Assembly (NCBI GenBank): GCA_964576925.1
Contig: CAZNWJ010000001.1
Span: 682,001 to 746,000, forward strand
Reading direction: 5' to 3'
From: JADJGC01 sp964576925
GTDB lineage: Bacteria; Zixibacteria; MSB-5A5; CAIYYT01
Length of the DNA: 64,000 nucleotides
Part shown: positions 61,340 through 64,000 of the stretch, in pieces
How the letters are laid out: each line of letters begins with the position of its first letter
Numbering within the stretch: position 1 is the first letter of the stretch
Position numbers and translations under genes: made by a program
Notes under the pieces: model-generated
The model's input: the letters and a program-made list of their open reading frames with translations, nothing else
The model's database searches: none
Told to the model about the DNA's origin: nothing

Positions 61340-62308
61340 ATGTCCACTCTGACTGTCGAAGCCCTGATCAAGGATCGCAAAGAGATTCTCGATCTCACCC
61401 TTCTGGCCGGCGCCGATGGCGTCTCGCGTCCAATCCAGACCAATGAGATTTTCCGCCCCGGCCTCGCGCTCACCGGATATACCGAACGCTACGCATTCAA
61501 GCGCGTCCAGGTTTTCGGCGAGACCGAACTGGCTTACTTGTTCTCGCTCACTCCGCAGCAATGCAAGGAATCCGTCGGACGGCTCACTGCATTTCCCATT
61601 CCGATGATGGTCGTGACCAAAGGCATCGCACCGCCGAAGGAGATGATGGAAGTCGCCGATGCCGCCAAGGTTCCGCTTTGCTCGACACGCTTGACGACGA
61701 CCGACTTCATCGGACGCCTTGGCCTAATCCTCGATAATGTCTTCGCTCCATCGATCACCAAGCATGGCACGCTGGTCGACGTCTATGGTGTGGGACTGCT
61801 GTATACCGGCAAATCGGGCATCGGCAAGTCAGAGTGCGCGCTCGATTTGGTTGAACGCGGCCATCGACTCGTCGCCGACGACATGGTCAAGATCACGCGC
61901 AAGACGCAGACCACGATCATCGGCCAGAGCAATGAACTGCTTGGCCACCATATGGAAGTGCGCGGTATCGGCGTTATCGATATCGAAAAGCTCTTTGGCA
62001 TTCGCGCTATTCGTTTGCAGAAACGCGTCGAAGTCGAAGTGCGTCTGACTTACTGGGAAGGCGGCTCCACCTACGAACGTCTCGGACTGGAAGAACGCTA
62101 CACCACCGTGCTCGGCGTCGAAATTCCAGTTGTGACAATCCCGATCTCGCCCGGCAAGAACATCACGGTTATCTCCGAAGTTATCGCGATGAATCACATG
62201 CTCAAAGTCTATGGCGAGAACGCGGCTGAAGCGCTTTCCAAGCGACTATCGGAACGCATCCAGCGCCAGCAGAAGACGATGGATTACCTCGAGTCCGACT
62301 ACGAGTAG
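61340..62308 (+). CDS. hprK: HPr kinase/phosphorylase
   Basis: 322 residues. The N-terminal domain is followed by the kinase domain with P-loop GKSGIGKSE (~155-163), the HprK signature HHMEVRGIGVIDI, and EVEVRLTYWE. It phosphorylates Ser46 of HPr and reverses the reaction. No HPr, EI or EIIA gene is present in the window. Its place after hpf and rpoN suggests control of a PTS-Ntr-like pathway rather than sugar uptake (inference). Confidence 0.93.
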   Translation: MSTLTVEALIKDRKEILDLTLLAGADGVSRPIQTNEIFRPGLALTGYTERYAFKRVQVFGETELAYLFSLTPQQCKESVGRLTAFPIPMMVVTKGIAPPKEMMEVADAAKVPLCSTRLTTTDFIGRLGLILDNVFAPSITKHGTLVDVYGVGLLYTGKSGIGKSECALDLVERGHRLVADDMVKITRKTQTTIIGQSNELLGHHMEVRGIGVIDIEKLFGIRAIRLQKRVEVEVRLTYWEGGSTYERLGLEERYTTVLGVEIPVVTIPISPGKNITVISEVIAMNHMLKVYGENAAEALSKRLSERIQRQQKTMDYLESDYE

Positions 62309-62330
62309 TCGCCGCTTACCTTTGCTTCAA

Positions 62331-62358
62331 TAAAGAAGGGCGCGTTGCTCGCGCCCTC
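62331..62358. terminator. Bidirectional terminator between hprK and a membrane gene
   Basis: An 8-bp stem (AGGGCGCG/CGCGCCCT) is T-rich on the minus side (TTCTTTAT) and weakly so on the plus side. It lies between convergent genes and probably ends the minus transcript. Confidence 0.6.
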
Positions 62359-62389
62359 AGTACTCTCTGTATATGTGGATTGAAGGTCC

Positions 62390-62995
62390 TCAGATATGTG
62401 GCACATCTGATTTCGGCGGCTGGTTGCCTATGACCCGCGGTTCGATTCGGGCCCGCACGAAGGGCTCGCGCGTAGTGTTGCTCTCGTTGGAGTAGTTCAG
62501 CCAAACCGCTCCGGCCAGCAAAGCCAGCACAATCCAGAATCCCACGGCCGTATCGACTTGCACGATTCCCATCGCCTGTCCTTCGATCTCAGATTCAATT
62601 GCAAATCGCAAGAAAATGAGCGCACCGCCGGCGACCACAGCCAGGCCTATGCGCATCAGTCTTACACGATCGGCGTCAGTGAAGCTCATCAGAAGTCCCA
62701 GAATGCAGCAGCCAAGGGCGAGGATAGCGAGAAAACTCGGCTCGACCTTATGCTCCCCCGAAGCATTGCTGTTGGAAAAGCCAAGGCTCGGGTCTTCGCC
62801 GCCTTCCATGTTTTCCGCCATTTGACTGAAGTCCAACTCACCATTTGCCTCGATCGACGAGCCAAAGACCATGTCGATCCCCTTCACTTCGGCGACTTTC
62901 ATCTCCGCGCAGGAAAAATTGATGAACGGGAGAAAGAAAGCCAGCGCCGCCAAGCCGAAAATATATCGACTCAGTTTCGGTTTAAGTTCGTCCAT
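62390..62995 (-). CDS. Membrane protein of unknown function
   Basis: 201 residues from ATG 62995, preceded by GGAGGG; the longer frame to 63139 is not protein-like. About four hydrophobic segments lie at ~10-30, ~90-110, ~120-140 and ~155-175. An acidic Ser/Asn/Gly-rich extracytoplasmic loop (~55-85) lies between the first two. No family is recognised. Confidence 0.7.
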   Translation of the reverse strand: MDELKPKLSRYIFGLAALAFFLPFINFSCAEMKVAEVKGIDMVFGSSIEANGELDFSQMAENMEGGEDPSLGFSNSNASGEHKVEPSFLAILALGCCILGLLMSFTDADRVRLMRIGLAVVAGGALIFLRFAIESEIEGQAMGIVQVDTAVGFWIVLALLAGAVWLNYSNESNTTREPFVRARIEPRVIGNQPPKSDVPHI

Positions 62996-63171
62996 AGCGA
63001 GAGATCCCTCCGCTTTATGTTTCTGGTGATGTGCGTTGCCTGGATAGAGCCGAATTGGAGCTTTGTGCGTCTGCCGATGCTCTTCATTATATATCGGCCA
63101 AGTCTCAACCCTTTTGATTCTGCCCCGACGGTCCGTCAATCTGCTGTTCAGTTTCTGAACAGGAAATTGCG

Positions 63172-63591
63172 CTAATTCGCCGCCTTGATCTCCGCCATCC
63201 GCAACATATTCCTGGCCTCCGCCGGGCTGCGAACCTCGAATCGAACTCCACGACCCTCCGCGTATTTAGGCGCTTGGTCGATTTGCTTGAGAATGCTTTC
63301 CGGCAGCTTGGCAACTCGAGCGGCTTGCACCGCCTTTTCGCCCAGCGCAAACGAAGTCAGGAAGTACCCTTCACATGGCGTCAGGTAGAGAATAGCGCGC
63401 TTGGCCTGTTTGAGTCGCAGTCCCCAGCCGTAGGCCTTTCCGGAGAATCCCCATTCAACCGCAATCGGAGCGAACTTCTCGCGTGCGGAATCCCGAATTT
63501 GCACCCACTGCGGATAGGTCTTCCCCAGCACCGCCTTGACCTCAGCTTCCGTGGGCGGTGCACTCTTGTCGTCGAAAACGCTCAGTGCCAT
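63172..63591 (-). CDS. DUF3788-family protein
   Basis: 139 residues resembling DUF3788 (EWGFSGKAYGWGLRLK, then ILYLTPCEGYFLTSFALGEKAVQAA). These are small cytoplasmic proteins of the YdhG/DUF1801-like superfamily with no known activity. It lies 22 nt downstream of the DinB-like gene on the same strand. Confidence 0.8.
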   Translation of the reverse strand: MALSVFDDKSAPPTEAEVKAVLGKTYPQWVQIRDSAREKFAPIAVEWGFSGKAYGWGLRLKQAKRAILYLTPCEGYFLTSFALGEKAVQAARVAKLPESILKQIDQAPKYAEGRGVRFEVRSPAEARNMLRMAEIKAAN

Positions 63592-63613
63592 TGGCTGTAC
63601 TCACGCATTCGCT

Positions 63614-64000
63614 TCAATCAAACTCGAATTTTGGATCCGCTAACGACTGTTCCGAGCCAATACGTCCAATCAGAATCTCTGAGCGAGTGTAATTCTCGCC
63701 CTTCATCGGGTTGCCGGAGAGGCGGCGCAGCATCGCCAACTGCCCGGTATGCGTCAGCGCATCGGCGATCGGACCCTGAAACAGCTTGGGTAGCTCGTAT
63801 CGCGTCGGTAATCCCGAGGCAAGATAATCGTCGAACTTCTTGAGACTCTCGAAGAATCGCTTGCACTCAACAGCCCATTCTTGAGGATCGGCAGTTTTCC
63901 ATTTCGGCTCGCCGATCGCCATCGTCAATGCCCAGTCGAACAGGTCACCCATATGGGCGACAATCTGCACGGGGGTCTTGCTGGTTGGCCCCGCTCTGAA
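63614..64000 (-). CDS. DinB-like four-helix protein, truncated by the window end
   Basis: At least 128 residues. The frame is open to the window edge, so the N-terminus is missing. The helix pattern and HMGDLFDWAL and LTHTGQLAMLRRLSG resemble DinB/YfiT proteins, whose metal-binding His residues fall in such positions. These are small enzymes or stress proteins, some acting as thiol-transferases. Exact role not predictable. Confidence 0.6.
   Translation of the reverse strand, partial: FRAGPTSKTPVQIVAHMGDLFDWALTMAIGEPKWKTADPQEWAVECKRFFESLKKFDDYLASGLPTRYELPKLFQGPIADALTHTGQLAMLRRLSGNPMKGENYTRSEILIGRIGSEQSLADPKFEFD

Noticed and set aside
62437..62452. GGTTCGATTC resembling a tRNA T-loop
   Set aside because: It lies inside a coding region and no acceptor, D or anticodon arm can be folded around it.

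Overview
The window is about 64 kb of chromosomal, GC-rich, densely coding DNA from a Gram-negative bacterium. I see no phage, insertion sequence, CRISPR array, tRNA or rRNA. Outer-membrane traits (LptB, ExbB/ExbD/TonB, an Omp85-like barrel, a TonB-dependent receptor, a PorV/PorQ-like barrel and a secreted protein with a T9SS-like C-terminal sorting domain) together with a SpoIIE/STAS/RsbW-type partner-switching module suggest an uncultured FCB-superphylum lineage such as Zixibacteria. That placement is inference, not demonstrated.

Layout. 1-12.2 kb is a signalling island: a zinc-finger/SpoIIE phosphatase, a STAS antagonist, an RsbW-like kinase, a membrane GAF-SpoIIE phosphatase, a NUDIX hydrolase, an Omp85-like barrel, a GAF-PAS histidine kinase and a Ser/Thr kinase with TPRs. 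12.2-12.76 kb is a non-coding stretch holding opposing terminators, a possible 23-residue micropeptide gene on the minus strand, and strong RNA hairpins. 12.76-14.1 kb has a ferritin-like protein and an FHA-GGDEF cyclase. 14.3-19.8 kb (minus) is a TonB/ExbD/ExbD/ExbB/4-TM/TPR/small membrane protein operon. 20-38.9 kb is mostly housekeeping: FKBP, an ABC exporter pair, SprT-like, ThpR, CinA, PgpA, PgsA, MltG, RuvX, MATE, Lon, YchF, then a crotonase and a hydroxyacyl-CoA dehydrogenase. 39-41 kb carries two tandem phosphotransacylase-family genes divergent from the latter pair, consistent with a C4 acyl-CoA pathway.

41-49 kb contains GltX, a membrane protein, then a gene that conventional ORF calling misses: a 65-codon DUF6132-like reading frame with an in-frame TGA at the position where relatives have a conserved Cys. 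It is followed by a SECIS-like hairpin and overlaps a FmdB zinc-ribbon gene. I regard this probable selenoprotein as the most striking observation. Next to it is a four-gene two-component cluster (binding protein, HAMP kinase, two receivers, receiver-kinase). There the receiver-kinase frame lacks any standard start codon and may be reached by an AUC start or a -1 frameshift.

49-57.4 kb is a surface/secretion cassette (TonB-dependent receptor, secreted sorting-domain protein, PorV-like barrel, TPR-thioredoxin lipoprotein). 57.4-62.3 kb is lptB-rpoN-glpX-hpf-hprK, a recognisable sigma-54/HPr-kinase neighbourhood. The window ends with a small membrane protein, a DUF3788 protein and a truncated DinB-like gene, all on the minus strand.

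All calls rest on reading the translations and DNA by eye; no database search was run.
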